From positions 109,512,333 to 109,576,332 of the forward strand of contig OZ018321.1 in the NCBI GenBank assembly GCA_963969495.1: 64,000 bases of DNA, written 5' to 3'. The translations under genes were made by a program, and so were the position numbers. The stretch is from Ceratothoa steindachneri (taxonomy: Eukaryota; Arthropoda; Malacostraca; Isopoda; Cymothoidae). The notes beneath the pieces are model-generated. The model searched no databases, was not told the origin of the DNA, and worked only from the letters and a program-made list of their open reading frames with translations. This document shows positions 1-10,915 of this stretch, piece by piece; positions within the stretch are counted from its first letter, which is position 1; every line of letters starts with the position of its first letter.

Positions 1-465
1 ATGCAGACGCTAATCATCCCTCGCAGTAGCCCACTCTGCAAGGGGTGCGTACGGGGCTGGCAGATCCAGGTGCCGCCATTTAAGGCCACCCCCGCCCTTC
101 AGCATGGCGGCTCCACCTTGGGCACGGCGAAAAATTGATAAGAGTGTGAAGTGAAAAGGAAAGGGAATGTGAGGAAGGTATGAGTGGAGATGACGCAGGT
201 TGTTAAAAACCCACCATCCCAAACCGGAGCCCAGGGGATAGGGAACATTGCCCCCCCCCCCCAGCCCCACTCCGGGATAGTTGGCTGAGAAGGTCAGCAT
301 TTACTATGTGAAAATAAAGGCCGATCACAGAAAGTTGTGGGAGAGGTTGTAGGGGAAAAATACAGGCTGTCTGAAAGGAGAAGAGGCGAAGCTGGGGCTG
401 GACGGGGCGTTGAGTCCCGTCAGCACGGCGGCTTGGAAGGCAAATCACCACGCCCCTTAGGGGTA
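1..465 (-). mobile_element. LINE-A 5' UTR fragment
   Basis: This is the reverse-strand 5' untranslated region of the LINE-A family. It aligns by eye with the 5' ends near 10009-10280, 15665-16180 and 31540-32027: the GTTGTTAAAAACCC stretch, the 'accggagc(t/c)cagggg' block and the terminal gccaggatggcaaatca/ccccttacgggg motif all recur. The element's 5' end is at about 465. The left part runs off the window, so ORF1 is not seen here. No coding capacity is retained in this piece. Confidence 0.8.
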
Positions 466-507
466 TGGGGACAAATAGTCAAAGGTGGTACCCTCCAGGG
501 TGGCTCA
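466..507 (-). mobile_element. LINE-A ORF2 sliver (linker before RNase H)
   Basis: About 40 bases (gacaaatagtcaaaggtgg.. to ctccagggtggc) match the ORF2 linker seen at 8340-8370 and 25775-25808. It directly abuts the 5' end of the preceding LINE-A copy. This suggests that copy inserted into an older LINE-A. Confidence 0.6.
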
Positions 508-739
508 ATTAAGGCCTAATCAGTATAACGAGGAACAATGACAAACTACGCTACATATATAAGGATTCTGACCAGGCCTCCTAAGACCAAGGATAACCAA
601 GCAATTAATTCACAAATGTTCAACCAATTTTACACACTATTGGTTTCAAGATACCAAACTAAAATTGGTTGCTATGGTTATTTAGGTTTGTTTTAATGTC
701 TACAATTTTCATACTTTTAGAAACTTCTTATCTATGCAG
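508..739. other. AT-rich spacer
   Basis: No gene or recognised repeat seen. The last 50 bases are pyrimidine-rich and end in CTATGCAG, which resembles a splice acceptor for the ORF that follows. Confidence 0.4.
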
Positions 740-1081
740 GCGTCGAAACCCGATGCTGAATACAGATGGGTGAAACTTTCATCCAAACCAATGCTTCAGA
801 ACACAGAGATTACTCTAATCCACTACATCAGGACACACGGATTAATCTCATCCAAATACACCACTAGTCAGTGTGAGGAAGGCAAAACCCTCGTTCAGAT
901 CTTGCGAACTCTTTGGCGCTCTTATTTCCCGCATGTCCTCGTGGCGACCGTGACGCCACGGATACCGCGCATAAACACCCACGAGTCAAGTGATCCAAAT
1001 ATCTCGGGAAAGCCTCTGAGACCACCACAATTTTTGGTGATAGAAATCATCCACCAATGCTTCGGTAACGAAGTCAAATAA
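740..1081 (+). CDS. Exon-like ORF, function unknown (possible terminal exon)
   Basis: An open frame of about 114 codons ends in TAA at 1081. It is preceded by a pyrimidine-rich tract ending in CTATGCAG (731-739), a fair splice acceptor. AATAAA follows about 12 bases after the stop. Codon use looks more like coding sequence than the AT-rich surroundings, with many C- or G-ending codons. No domain is recognised. The residues around LVQILRTLWRSYFPHV could be helical, but that is a guess. An ATG lies just before the putative acceptor at 734. It could also be the tail of an unrecognised transposon or a chance ORF. I see only the frame and the flanking signals; that it is an exon is inference. Confidence 0.25.
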   Translation, partial: ASKPDAEYRWVKLSSKPMLQNTEITLIHYIRTHGLISSKYTTSQCEEGKTLVQILRTLWRSYFPHVLVATVTPRIPRINTHESSDPNISGKPLRPPQFLVIEIIHQCFGNEVK

Positions 1082-1192
1082 GATCTAGAATTTAATAAAA
1101 AAATCAAAGATTAATAATAAATTTATTTGACAAAAATAATGATCAAGATCCCTTCGGTTTGGGTGAGTTTTCGCCATTAAGCATTCTCTCCT

Positions 1193-1234
1193 AACAATTT
1201 AACATCCCCTCTAGGGGGAGGATGTTAAATTGTT
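1193..1234. repeat. Perfect 15-bp inverted repeat (hairpin)
   Basis: AACAATTTAACATCC (1193-1207) is exactly mirrored by GGATGTTAAATTGTT (1220-1234) around a 12-base spacer. No coding region overlaps it. It could be a MITE remnant or a cruciform-prone site. Confidence 0.8.
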
Positions 1235-1289
1235 CCGAAAGTTTTTAAATGGGGGAGGGTGGCTGTAAAGGAGAAAAAAAAAAAAATAA

Positions 1290-1291
<2 letters not shown>

Positions 1292-1361
<70 letters not shown>
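1292..1361. repeat. Compound (TA)n(GA)n microsatellite
   Basis: A TA tract (about 1292-1325) runs into a GA tract (about 1327-1361). The same compound arrangement recurs at 34832-34909. An ORF on the opposite strand here is only low-complexity translation. Confidence 0.95.
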
Positions 1362-1365
<4 letters not shown>

Positions 1366-2105
1366 AGACTGAATGAGAGAGATGGACGAGTACGAAGCGC
1401 AACACTCTAGAAGCTGCCTTCCGTTCTACAGCCAAGGCAGGTCCTCTAGAGGAGACAATCAGAAACAAAGACAACCCACATATCTCTACCCTATCCTTAA
1501 TTCTTAATAAATAAATGCATCTCGAAGGTAGAATATGCATAGACAAATGGTGGCGATAGAAAGAACAGACGAAAAAGATGGCGTCATTACATTAAGAACG
1601 AGGTGATGATGGCTCGATAATGTGCAAGGAGAGGGCAAAATATCAGAGTTGTAAGTCATCCCTAAAGACCATTGATTTCTTCGGTTCAGAAGAAGGCCAT
1701 GAATGAATCCAGCAAAGTGCCTTTTGCCACAAGAGGGCAAATGTACCAACTAAACTTCCACTTTCGTCTATTTATATAGCATCGAAACATCCACAAAAGA
1801 GTGACCTTCGTAAATATTTAGGCAAGAGGGAAAACATATATGAAGATGGCTAAATCGGTTACCAGCAACACCATAAAACACTCGGAAATTCAGTCCAGTT
1901 GCACAAAAAAACGGAGCCTTTCTTGATTCCAGTAGTCAACGTAAATTAAAACAATTCAATAAGGTAAATATAATCATGAAATTATATTGAAGTCTCTCTT
2001 AATTTGCTATTTTGAAAGCCTTGCTGGAGGTGCTCATTACTTAAACCTCAGGCTAAAGTTTAAATTTGCATCAAACACACCGAAATTCTTTAAAAACAAG
2101 GTCTC
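1362..2105. other. AT-rich unique DNA
   Basis: Nothing recognisable was found. There are short ORFs on both strands without motif or coding character. Confidence 0.4.
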
Positions 2106-2830
2106 ACGTTGGGAGGACATTGACAATTATATCATTCGAAACAGAATGTAAAACAACATAAGGGTTTCAAATTTTGTTAGAATCGGACAAATAGTTATGA
2201 TGTTATTTCCAAAACAAAATAATTTCCGGGGTAACCTTGCGAGGACCTTGACTATTATATCTTTCGAAAGAGAATTTAAAACAACATAATGGTTTTAAAT
2301 TTCGTTTAAATCGGCCTAATAGTTACAATATTATTAGCAAAACAAAAAAAACGCAAAACGGGGACCGCCGGACCGAGCTAATGAGATATAGAGTCGCACG
2401 CAACTAAAAACAAACTAATGATCAATGAAGAATAAGAAAAATATAATGAAGTACCAAAGACCAGCAGGATTCAAAGGAAGGACCAAATTAAGATAGTGTT
2501 AAGGTACTAACATTTTAGTCGCGTGCGACTCTATATCTCACTAAGTCGGTCGGTCCCCGTTTTGCTTTTTTTTAGGGGGGGGGGATAATAACATTGTAAG
2601 TATTCGGCCGATTCTAATGAAATTTAAAACCATTATGTTGTTTTACATTCTGTTTCGAATGATATAATTGCCAATGTCCTCCCAAGTTTAGCTGGGGAAT
2701 TATTTGGCAATGACATCGTAACTATTCGGCCGATTTCAACGAAGTTTGAAACCCTTATGTTGTTTTGCCTTCTCTTTCGAATGATATAATTGTCAAGGAT
2801 CTCCCAAGGTTAGTCCGGGAATTATGAAAG
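2106..2830. mobile_element. Foldback element with ~300-bp inverted arms
   Basis: The left arm (about 2106-2406) and right arm (about 2516-2830) are reverse complements with scattered mismatches. They surround a roughly 109-base loop. The inner ends are the clearest: gagatatagagtcgcacgc on the left answers gcgtgcgactctatatctc on the right. Each arm holds two diverged copies of a sub-repeat of about 120 bp. The sub-repeat can be recognised by attatatc(a/t)ttcgaaa, aaaacaacataa and aatcgg(c/a)c(t/g)aatagtta. No ORF lies inside. The structure fits a foldback or long-TIR nonautonomous DNA element. I could not identify a target-site duplication or an autonomous partner. Confidence 0.8.
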
Positions 2831-2945
2831 TTTTGAAGGTCGTAAGGCCATAAATCAGAATAAGTGAGAGCACGTGACTTTGGTCAGCAAACCTTGTTTC
2901 CCCTTTTATCGAGTACACCCATCACTTTAAACATGTTCAACTGAG

Positions 2946-4190
2946 GTGGACAGGACGGATAGAGAAAGATGGAAAAGACTGCCCTTATTGGTAGTAAGGA
3001 GTGGGACAATGCCCACAAGGGAGATAGTGACAGGGACAATAAATGGAAAATTAAATGTAGCCCTGATCAGACTGATAGACTCGTACTCCTGGTACGTGGC
3101 AATGTGCTATCAAGACGAGGATAGAGAAAGACTAAAAGGGGAAGAAGCGAGGAAGGTGCTGGGAATGATCGACATCGAGCCAGTGATCCCACCTGAGATC
3201 ATGGCTCAAAGAACAGTCATTTGTAGACAACTTGACCAACAAATAGGGGCTAATACAGCGAAAGAGATCAAACGCGAAGTGGAAGCTAAGCAATCGTGGC
3301 CTAAGGTATCCGAAGTGGTAAAGTTAGGCAGATTTAATCCCCTATTACAAGATTAAGTTCAATGATGGCGAGAATGCTAGAAAGGCAAAGCAACAAGGCC
3401 TGCTGGCATTCAATCTGCGGATCACTCCCTCGCAGATAGATACAGAATAATTTGTACAGATCCTGATATGCTCAAACTGCTTTGCAATCGAGGATCATGA
3501 ATCAAAGGATTGCAAGTCTGAAAATAAATGCTCGGAATGAAATCAAGTGGGTCATGGGTATAAAGAATGCAGGAGTGAGATAAAGAAGTGCCCAAACGGT
3601 CAAGGTTCTCACAGAGAAATGACCATGAGTTGCCCAGCAGAGACAAATAATATTAAAGAAGAAAGAGATGGCAAGGACAGAGAAGAAAATGAGAGAGTAT
3701 TTGTCGTACGCAAGGGCAACGAAAGCGGGACCACAGGTAACCCCACCACCGTCGGTGAGTCATGTGCCATACCTCATGATTAAGAACCAATCTAGGGAGA
3801 TTATGGCCATGATAATGTATGCTCATATAGGCTAATATATCGAATCCGGGGTGTTTCTCGAGGGAATTCAACACCTTACTGAAAGAAAAACGGTATGAAG
3901 AGGAAGCTGTGGTTGCCGGAGAACCCTCCATCATTGGATATACTTAAAATAAAAATAGTCGAAAAGGAAGAGGTCGAAGAGGAAAAAGAATAAGAAGAAG
4001 AAAAAGCAGAAGAAGAGGAAGGACTCAAACTCAGAAGCCTCCATCCACTTCAGTCAGAAAGTGAAGAATGGGTTGATGAAGCAGGGAAAAGTGAAGTAAA
4101 GAATAGCAAGAAAGGGGACTTAAGAGATTTTATGAAGGAAATAGTAGCAAAGAAAGTGGAAACCGAGAGTGAGAGAACCATCACGTAATT
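2946..4190 (+). pseudogene. LINE-B (Jockey-like) ORF1, gag-like with CCHC knuckles, decayed
   Basis: ORF1 of an old non-LTR retrotransposon, probably an RNA-binding gag-like protein. The first 136 codons are open (2946-3356). The frame then shifts, and recognisable gag sequence continues through 'PLLQIKFNDGENARKAK' and 'LLAFNLRITPSQIDTE'. Cysteine-histidine knuckles follow at about 3470-3640 (CSNC..H..C and later H..C..C..H..CP spacing), as in ORF1 of the Jockey group. A lysine- and glutamate-rich tail runs to about 4190. At least four frameshifts or stops break it. ORF2 follows on the same strand. The A/G-rich coding strand sets it apart from the GC-rich LINE-A copies. Confidence 0.65.
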
Positions 4191-4466
4191 ACCATCGTGT
4201 GAAGAGGCAGAAATACACATTTACGCCACTATGGGAAACGAATTCCCCAAAGATCTGAATATGGTAAATATCATAGACGGATTAGTAGATGGTAGATTTA
4301 AATGGACTCACCAATCAGACTATCCGACGGATGTAGTCCAAAGATATATACTGATTAGAAGCATACAAGTAACAGAGGATAGATGTCACTTTCTGAGAAC
4401 AGAGAATTTCATGAAATTAAGGAACGGACAAAGGAAGAAGTTTAGAGTGTGAATAAGTAAAGAATT

Positions 4467-6700
4467 ATGGATAAAAAAGTTAATAAACTGAAGATAGTCG
4501 AAGTGAACATCAATAGATTAAAGGATAAGAAAACCAATTTCTGGAAAGTGTTGGCTAAGGAAGACCCTGATGTAGTAGTGATGTGTGAGCAAGCTTTGAG
4601 AACAGGGAAGTATGAGCTGAAGCTGCAGCACTATTATACCTACGCGAAAAGTCACTCTAATGAAAGGTTCGATGCTATAATAGTTGCTGTTAAGAAAGGT
4701 ATAGAGAATTGGAAGAGTTGGACCAGAGCTATATGGCAATAGAACTGGACATCCAGACGGGTCCAGTGGTTATAATGGGGGGTTACCAAGCCCCAAGGAC
4801 AAACTATTTGTCCCTTCATAATTTCCTTGCAGTATTCGGAAGGAACACTCAGGTGATTTTCCTTGGCGACCTGAATGCTGGCTCCAGGCACTCAGGATAT
4901 ACCTCAGAAAACAGGATGGGAAAGAACCTAGATTTATTAATAAATAGAGGTATAGTGGTACGAGCTGGGCCGGGATTTCCCACATACGCCAACACAGTAT
5001 TAACCAGTAGAAATTTTCACTGGAACATGTTTGTCAAACAGGGTCCTGTGTTCCCAACGGATCACAACTCAATCACAATATTGCTGGCACTAAGTCCAAT
5101 CCAAGTGCCATGCCCGGTCAGGAAACACTATATATAGGCGGAGTGGAACAAATTCAGAGAGATGCTGAGAGACAAACGGCCGCCAGTGATGGAAGGCAAA
5201 GGTGTTGAAGATATTGACCGGAGAATAGAAAGGTTAACTCTAGAATAAAGTCAGCAGAGGAGTTTAGCATGGCAAATTTGGCGATGAGAAAACTCTCGGT
5301 TCCAAGGTGGTCACCTGAAATAAGACCGAAGATGCTAGAACTGGAGGCAATCAATAAACTGACTAGAGACATAGGGCCAACTATTGAGCTATAAAGGAGG
5401 AAACGTGAGCTCCAAAGAGAAGTAAGCGTTATGATGAGGATAGAGAAAGAGAGGCTATGGGGGGGTTTGGTTGATAGACGGAACCCGAGACAATTCTGGC
5501 AATCTGTCAAAAGATTACAGGGTATTCTACCACCGAGGAAGCTAAGGATCAAGAATCAATGGGTACATAACGAAAGTAGAAGAAATAGAAGAGTTGTTCA
5601 GGGATCACTGGAGTCAGGTATTTAATATCACTGGTGAAAATAATCAGAATTTGACGCAGAACACGAAACAAGGATTATGGAAGAACTGATCCTCCATCTG
5701 GGCAAGACCTAGCCGCTCGACAGGATCCCTCGTAATAACGGGGCATTGGAGACGATGGAAAGATAGAGGCGGTAGTCCAGGCCTTCAAACAGAAAGCATC
5801 AGGGCTAACGAGAGCGAGCATAAGTCAGCTCCCGGAGAACGTACTGGAGGGGATGTTGGAAATTTTGAATGCATGCTGGAACATCGGATACTTCCCGGAC
5901 AAACCTAAAGTGGCCCAAATTTTTTATTTTCCCAAAACCGGGCAAGTCAACAACGGCAGTCAACGGGTACAGACCCATCTCGCTGCTCAATTTTATAGCC
6001 AAAGTATTGGAAAACAATTGTATCCAGCAGATTGATTGATCACTTAAATACCAACCCTAAGTTCAACCACCCTCAACAGTGCGGATTCAGGAGAAAGAAA
6101 GGTACGAAGATAGCTCCAGCGCTGATTACAGAGAAGCTGGCCAAAATAAAGAGTGAGGGTAAGATGGTTGACCCAGTGGTGCGTGACGTGCAGCAGGCGT
6201 TTGACAGGGTCTGAAGGGATGGTCTCAAATATAAACAGGTAAAGATAGAGCTTAGGGAGAAAATGACCAGGCTGTTATGCAGTTTCATTCGCGACAGAAG
6301 AGCCTATATGGTTTTTGGATGCTATGAAGGTCCCACCTTTAATACAAAGGAGGGGCTCCCTTAGGGAAGCTGCCTCTACCTAGTCCGCTACGCCATTCCT
6401 ACCAATGATCTACCGTTTCCCCTTAGCCAAGAAACAGCATATGTATAGTTCGCGGATGACGTCACCCAGTTTATTGCGACCTCAACTAGAACAGCAATGA
6501 AGGCGGCCAAGAATACAGGAAGAAGCTCTACATGGCAATAGTCAGAGCCGCCTTACTGTGCCCAGCTGTTCCGCTACATAGTACTCCGAAGAGTGTCATG
6601 ATTAAACTTCAGAGGGAACAAAACTAGGGTACCCGATGGATTACAGGCACTAGGTGGATGGACATGAGAAGGGAAGAAGAATTGCATGGGGAAGTAAGAA
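4467..6700 (+). pseudogene. LINE-B (Jockey-like) ORF2, endonuclease-reverse transcriptase relic
   Basis: The endonuclease starts at 4467 (KIVEVNINRL..). It includes the FLGDLNA catalytic-loop signature near 4860 and a TDHNSI motif (SDH-like) near 5060. The RT follows in several frames: NGYRPISLL near 5965, QQCGFRRKKGT near 6077, a DVQQAFDRV block near 6190, then EGLP-stop-GS near 6350, where PQGS has lost its Q codon to TAG. The catalytic FADD box is at about 6449-6460. No RNase H is seen, consistent with the Jockey group. More than five frameshifts or stops make it long dead. The 3' end is lost somewhere before 6900. The exact clade is uncertain. Confidence 0.7.
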
Positions 6701-7269
6701 TGAAACCGGTCAATATATTGTTACACGAGAGGGCAGTGGAAATCTGGAGAAAGAAAGAGAAAGAGTGAGAAATGGTTGGGAGGATAGACTGAGACTAAGC
6801 GAGGGAGTTGAAATGAAACTTTAATTGCCTAGTAGCAGGAAGAAGATAAGAACGAATCAAGTCCTAATGTTTGTGTAAGCCTGAGACTAATAAGAGAGAG
6901 AAAGTCTGTTTATAGAGAAAGGGTGAAATCCAATGTAATATCGAATATTTAGTCGATAGAAAGAGTCGGCAGGTGATAGGAACTGAGAAGAAAAGAAAGG
7001 AAAGGACCATCCAGGAACCTGGAAACAACACATACACCCACTTCGAATTTCAACACTATACTGTCATATCTACCGCTAAATTCTACCTTCATACACCTTA
7101 AGTTTTTCCAAGCAAGTGGGACAGCGCGGATCAAGGCTACTACCTTACCTCGTATAGGCCCTATATAGAGCACAAAGTGATATTTTTTTTCCTGCACCAT
7201 TGACCCTTGAAAGCAAGGGATGCAGCATAGCATTAGTTAGCTGTTAGGTTTTTCCTCACATAGCCGTCA
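6701..7269. other. Unique DNA between LINE-B and a LINE-A insertion
   Basis: A purine-rich stretch (6701-6960) may hold the rest of the LINE-B 3' end. Nothing else is recognised. Confidence 0.35.
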
Positions 7270-7281
7270 TGTCCCTCTATC
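7270..7281. repeat. 12-bp target-site duplication, left copy
   Basis: TGTCCCTCTATC occurs here, directly before the LINE-A poly-T (7282 on). It occurs again at 10916-10927, just beyond a LINE-A 5' end. The match is perfect, so the nested LINE-A block between them entered as one element. Confidence 0.85.
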
Positions 7282-9078
7282 TTTTTTTTTTTTTTAATTT
7301 TATAGAGCCCATCTGGCAAGTACCCACTTGGGCATAAGTCGACGAAAAACACGACAACCTAGAACTAGGCTGCAGGAGAGTGCAACCTACAAACAAAAAA
7401 CAAAAAAGAACCTTAAATAAAGGGGAGAAGCCCGGCCTCCCACAAAAAGTCAACAAGTCGACAAGTCAATGTGCACGAATCCGTCCCGAGTACAAGGGAC
7501 AGGCGGTAGCGACCCCGCCCATCCGGTACCGGGACAGGTAACGTGCGCGAAGATCATCCAGACTGGGGCATTCGACAATAATGTGCCGAACAGTTAGGGG
7601 GACGACGCAGTCGTCGCAATAGGGCGCAGGCGAGCGCTCCATCAAATAGCGATACGTCACACGAGTGTGTCCGATTCGGAGACGACAGAAAGCAACCTGA
7701 AGCCGTCGCGGCATTGGGGGATAGGTCCATGGGAACAGTCGCGGCGCAATGGCACGCAACTTTAAGTTCCCTTCGACCGTCTCCCATCTTCTTTGCCAAG
7801 CAGTCCGAAGAGCTGCCCGTATTCCTGCCATGTAGTCGGTATGAGGAAGAGCGAAACGCTGGTCCAGTCGCAGAATCCTGGCAGACTCTTTACGCCCTCG
7901 TCGGCGCGCTCATTCTCCGCAATTCCTACATGTCCAGGAACCCAGCAGAAGATAATCTTGACATCCGCCCGGCTCGCCAAAACCGTGGCGTCACGGATAT
8001 CGCAAACCAGGGGATGCGGAGATTCCAATGCCCCGAGAGCACTCAGGGCGCTTTGTGATTCGCTATAGATCACAATCCGGTCTCCGAACCGGGCACGTCT
8101 CGTAATCTCCCGTACCGAGTAGTGTATTGCCACCAGCTCGGCCGTGAAGACAGACGCAGCGCCTGACAGAGCCCCGCTGACTTCAAACAGAGGGGATACG
8201 GCGTGGAAGCCGACCCCCTCTTGGGACTTGGAGCCATCCGTATACACTGGCACGGTTCCAGCGTGACACGAGGTATGCTCCAAAAAGTTCGAACGCAATA
8301 CTCCCGGCGCCGTACAAGCTTTGAGGGCAGAGGCGTGGCGACAAATAGCCAAATCTGGTACCCTCCAGGGTGGCGTCCTGGGCAGAACCAGGGGCGCCAC
8401 CAGCCCGAGAGCTATATCTACCTCTCGAAGGAGTTTCCTGGCCCTAAACCCAAAGGGCTTAGGGTATGACTGGCGTCTCTCGGCGGCATAGGCACCGTCG
8501 AGATCAGCTGCGGATGCAGTGAAAGCTGTTGGCGACTGAGAGAGGCGCCGTGCTCGCGCGTACAGGCGAGGGATGCACTGCACCAGCATCGACCAACGGG
8601 CTCTCAATGGGGAAGGTGCGGAAGGCACCGGTCGCAAGGCGGAGGCCGGCGTGGTTGATCGAATCCACCTTTCGCAATAAACGCTCGGCTGCGGATGCAT
8701 AAAACTCGAATCCGTAGTCGAGCTTCGAACGAACAAAGGATCGATAAAAAAGTAGGGCAGTAGTCCTATCAGCGCCCCAAGCGCTGATCGTCACGGAACG
8801 GAGAATATCCATGGTGCGGGTACAAGGGACCCTAAGGCTGCGAATATGAGCCTCCCAGGTGAGGCGTCGGTCGAATACAAGAAACAAATCTGGGTCGGGG
8901 TGGAGCCGTGGATCGCGGGAGAAATGCACCACCTTAGTTTTGGCCAAAGAAAACCGAAACCTGTGCGCTTCGGCATAGCGAGAGACGCTGTTCAATGCCT
9001 GTTGGAGTCGACGCTCCAGAGTTGGAATCTGGGCCGCGCCAAAAGAGATCGAAAGGTCATCCACGTAGAGCGTAGCGA
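7282..9078 (-). mobile_element. LINE-A copy, 3' half (RT C-terminus, RNase H, 3' UTR)
   Basis: Starts with the poly-A tail (read as T) at 7282 and the terminal stem-loop near 7305-7350, then runs through the ORF2 C-terminus into the RT. It breaks at 9078, just after the Y-V-D-D region, where a second LINE-A tail begins. Its partner 5' portion is 10282-10915, and the pair share a perfect target duplication. The RT-to-ORF1 middle is absent. Confidence 0.85.
7466..9064 (-). pseudogene. LINE-A ORF2 fragment: RT thumb, RNase H, C-terminal zinc motif
   Basis: Reading on the minus strand, the RT segment starts at 9064 with DDLSISFGAAQ, just past the YVDD aspartates. After a frameshift, RNase H runs from about 8240 to 7870. 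YTDGS supplies the first acidic residue and AELVAI the second. The third site reads YSESQ instead of the usual YSDSQ, so the catalytic Asp is changed to Glu. WVPGHVGI and NERADEG follow. The C-terminal C-x2-C..H..C motif (about 7640-7560) is present. At least two frameshifts and premature stops break it. Confidence 0.8.
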
Positions 9079-10281
9079 GATTTTTTTTTTTTATTTAAGG
9101 GGCTATCTGGCGACTGCCGACTTAGGCATAAGTTGCCGTAAACAAACAGCCTAGTTCTAGGATACTTTAAAAAATTGAACAGGAAATAACAATAAAAAGA
9201 AATAACAATAACAATAACAAAAATCATAACAAAAACAACAACAACAATTAAACCGGGTTAAATGAAAGGGAGAAGGCCGGCCTCCCCCAGAAAGTCAATA
9301 AGTCCACCAGTCAAAGTGCACGCACTCGTCCCGAGTACAAGGGATAGGCGGTAGCGACCCCGCCCATCCCGGTACCGGGACAGGTGTCGTGCGCGAAGAT
9401 CACCCAGACTGGGACATTCGACAAAAATGTGCCGAACAGTCTGGGATACGACGCAGGCGTTGCAATAGGGCGCAGGCGAGCGCTCCATCAAATAGCGATG
9501 CGTCATACGAGTGTGTCCGATTCGGAGACGACAGAAAGCGACCTGAAGCCGTCGCGGCATTGGGGGATAGGTCCATGGGAACAGTCGCGGCGCAATGGCA
9601 CGCAACTTTAAGTTCCCTTCGACCGTCTCCCATCTTCTTTGCCAAGCAGTCCGAAGAGCTGCCCGTATTCCTGCCATGTAGTCGGTGTGAGGAAGAGCGA
9701 AACGCTGGTCCGGTCGCAGAGTCATCGCGGAATATTTGGCGCGCTCATTCCCCGCAATTCCTACATGTCCAGGAACCCAGCAGAAGATAATCTCGACATC
9801 TGCCCGGCTCGCCAAAACCGTGGCGTCACGGATTTCGCGAACCAGGGGATGCGGAGATTCCAATGCCCCGAGAGCACTCAGGGCGCTTTGTGAGTCGCTA
9901 TAGATCACAATCCGGTCTCCGAACCGGGCACGTCGCGTAATCTCCCGTACCGAGTGGTGTATTGCCACCAGCTCGGCCGTGAAGACAGACGCAGCGCCTG
10001 GTAGAGCAGCAAGTTGTTAAAAACTCCCATCCCGAACCGGAGCTCAGGGGTTGTCCCCTCCCCCATCAGCCCCGATCCGGGACGGTTGGCTTGAGAAGAA
10101 GGTCAGCATCTACCCTGTGAAATTCGAGGCTGACCAGAGAAAGTTGTGGGAGAGGTTGTATGAAAAGCAAGGAAACAAATGTTTTGAAGGAAGGAGAAGA
10201 TGCTAAGCTGGGGTCGGACGGGGTGCTAAGTCCCGTCAGCACGGCGGCCAGGATGGCAAATCACCGCGCCCCTTACGGGGG
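9079..10281 (-). mobile_element. Internally deleted short LINE-A (5' UTR joined to RNase H/3' UTR)
   Basis: The copy has a LINE-A tail (poly-T at 9079-9091) and a complete-looking 5' terminus (..ccttacggggg at about 10281). It is only 1.2 kb long. The 3' part (9079-10004) holds RNase H to the 3' end. It is joined near 10005 to 5' UTR sequence (aagttgttaaaaac..). The missing middle is about 5.4 kb: ORF1, the endonuclease and most of the RT. The simplest reading is a deletion derivative that may have been mobilised in trans. It sits between the 3' and 5' pieces of another LINE-A. Confidence 0.65.
9258..9968 (-). pseudogene. LINE-A RNase H and C-terminal domain, 236-codon open frame
   Basis: The frame starts inside RNase H after the first catalytic Asp, because the YTDGS segment was lost at the deletion joint. 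It retains YSDSQ, WVPGHVGI and GNERA. The segment right after NERA is replaced (KYSAMT), removing the final Asp region. The C-terminal zinc-like motif (CNAC..H..C) and the natural C-terminus, ending near 9258 in LGEAGLLPFI, are intact. It is open for its whole length, which suggests a young copy. Confidence 0.75.
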
Positions 10282-10915
10282 CGAAGGAGAGAAGTAAGCC
10301 TCCTCTCCGGTTAGAGAAATATGGAGGGTCCCCTGCGCAAGCACAGGGGAAGACCTCCATTTTTTCGGTTGAGCGGCCCGAGGGCGGCTCCGTCGTTGTT
10401 ATAGGGAGAATTAAGGGGAGATGGGTTTTTTTTTTGCATCATTAGGCATGGTGACCCTCTTTGTTTTGTGGGACGCAATCGCTCACCACCTCTCGCAGTA
10501 GCCCGCACTGCAAGAGGTGCTTACAGGCCCGGCAGAGCCAGGCGCCGCCATTTGGGACCACCCCTCCCGCCTGGTGGCCTGGCAGTTCATCGGCATGGCG
10601 GCTCCACCTTCAACACGGCGTAAAAAAAATAGATTTTGAAGACGAGAGGAAAAGGTATGTGAGGAACGTATGGGTTAGGATGAAGCAGGTTGTTAAAAAA
10701 CCAACCACCCCAGACCGGAGCTCAGGGGTTAGGGAACATTGTCCCCTCCCACCTTAGCCCCGATCCGGGACGGTTGGCTGAGAAGAAGGTCAGCATCTAC
10801 ACTGTGAAATTAGAGGCTGACCAGAGAAAGCTGTGGGAAAGGTTGTTTGAAAAGCGACGAAGTAGGGGAGAAATACAGGCTATCTGAAGGAAGGAAGAGT
10901 GGCTAAGCTAGGGCC
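10282..10915 (-). mobile_element. LINE-A 5' UTR and ORF1 start (5' partner of 7282-9078)
   Basis: Carries the ORF1 N-terminal region and 5' UTR of LINE-A. It is cut about 70 bases short of the full 5' terminus, ending in ggctaagctagggcc. The next 12 bases (10916-10927) repeat the target site found at 7270-7281, so this is the 5' end of that insertion. A long T run (about 10427-10435) shows slippage. Confidence 0.8.

Noticed and set aside
1211..1546. 111-codon minus-strand ORF with SLSLSL and YIYIYI runs
   Set aside because: Translation of the (TA)n(GA)n microsatellite; no coding character.
7714..8068. Plus-strand ORFs opposite LINE-A RNase H
   Set aside because: Antisense shadows of ORF2; the same shadows recur at every LINE-A copy.
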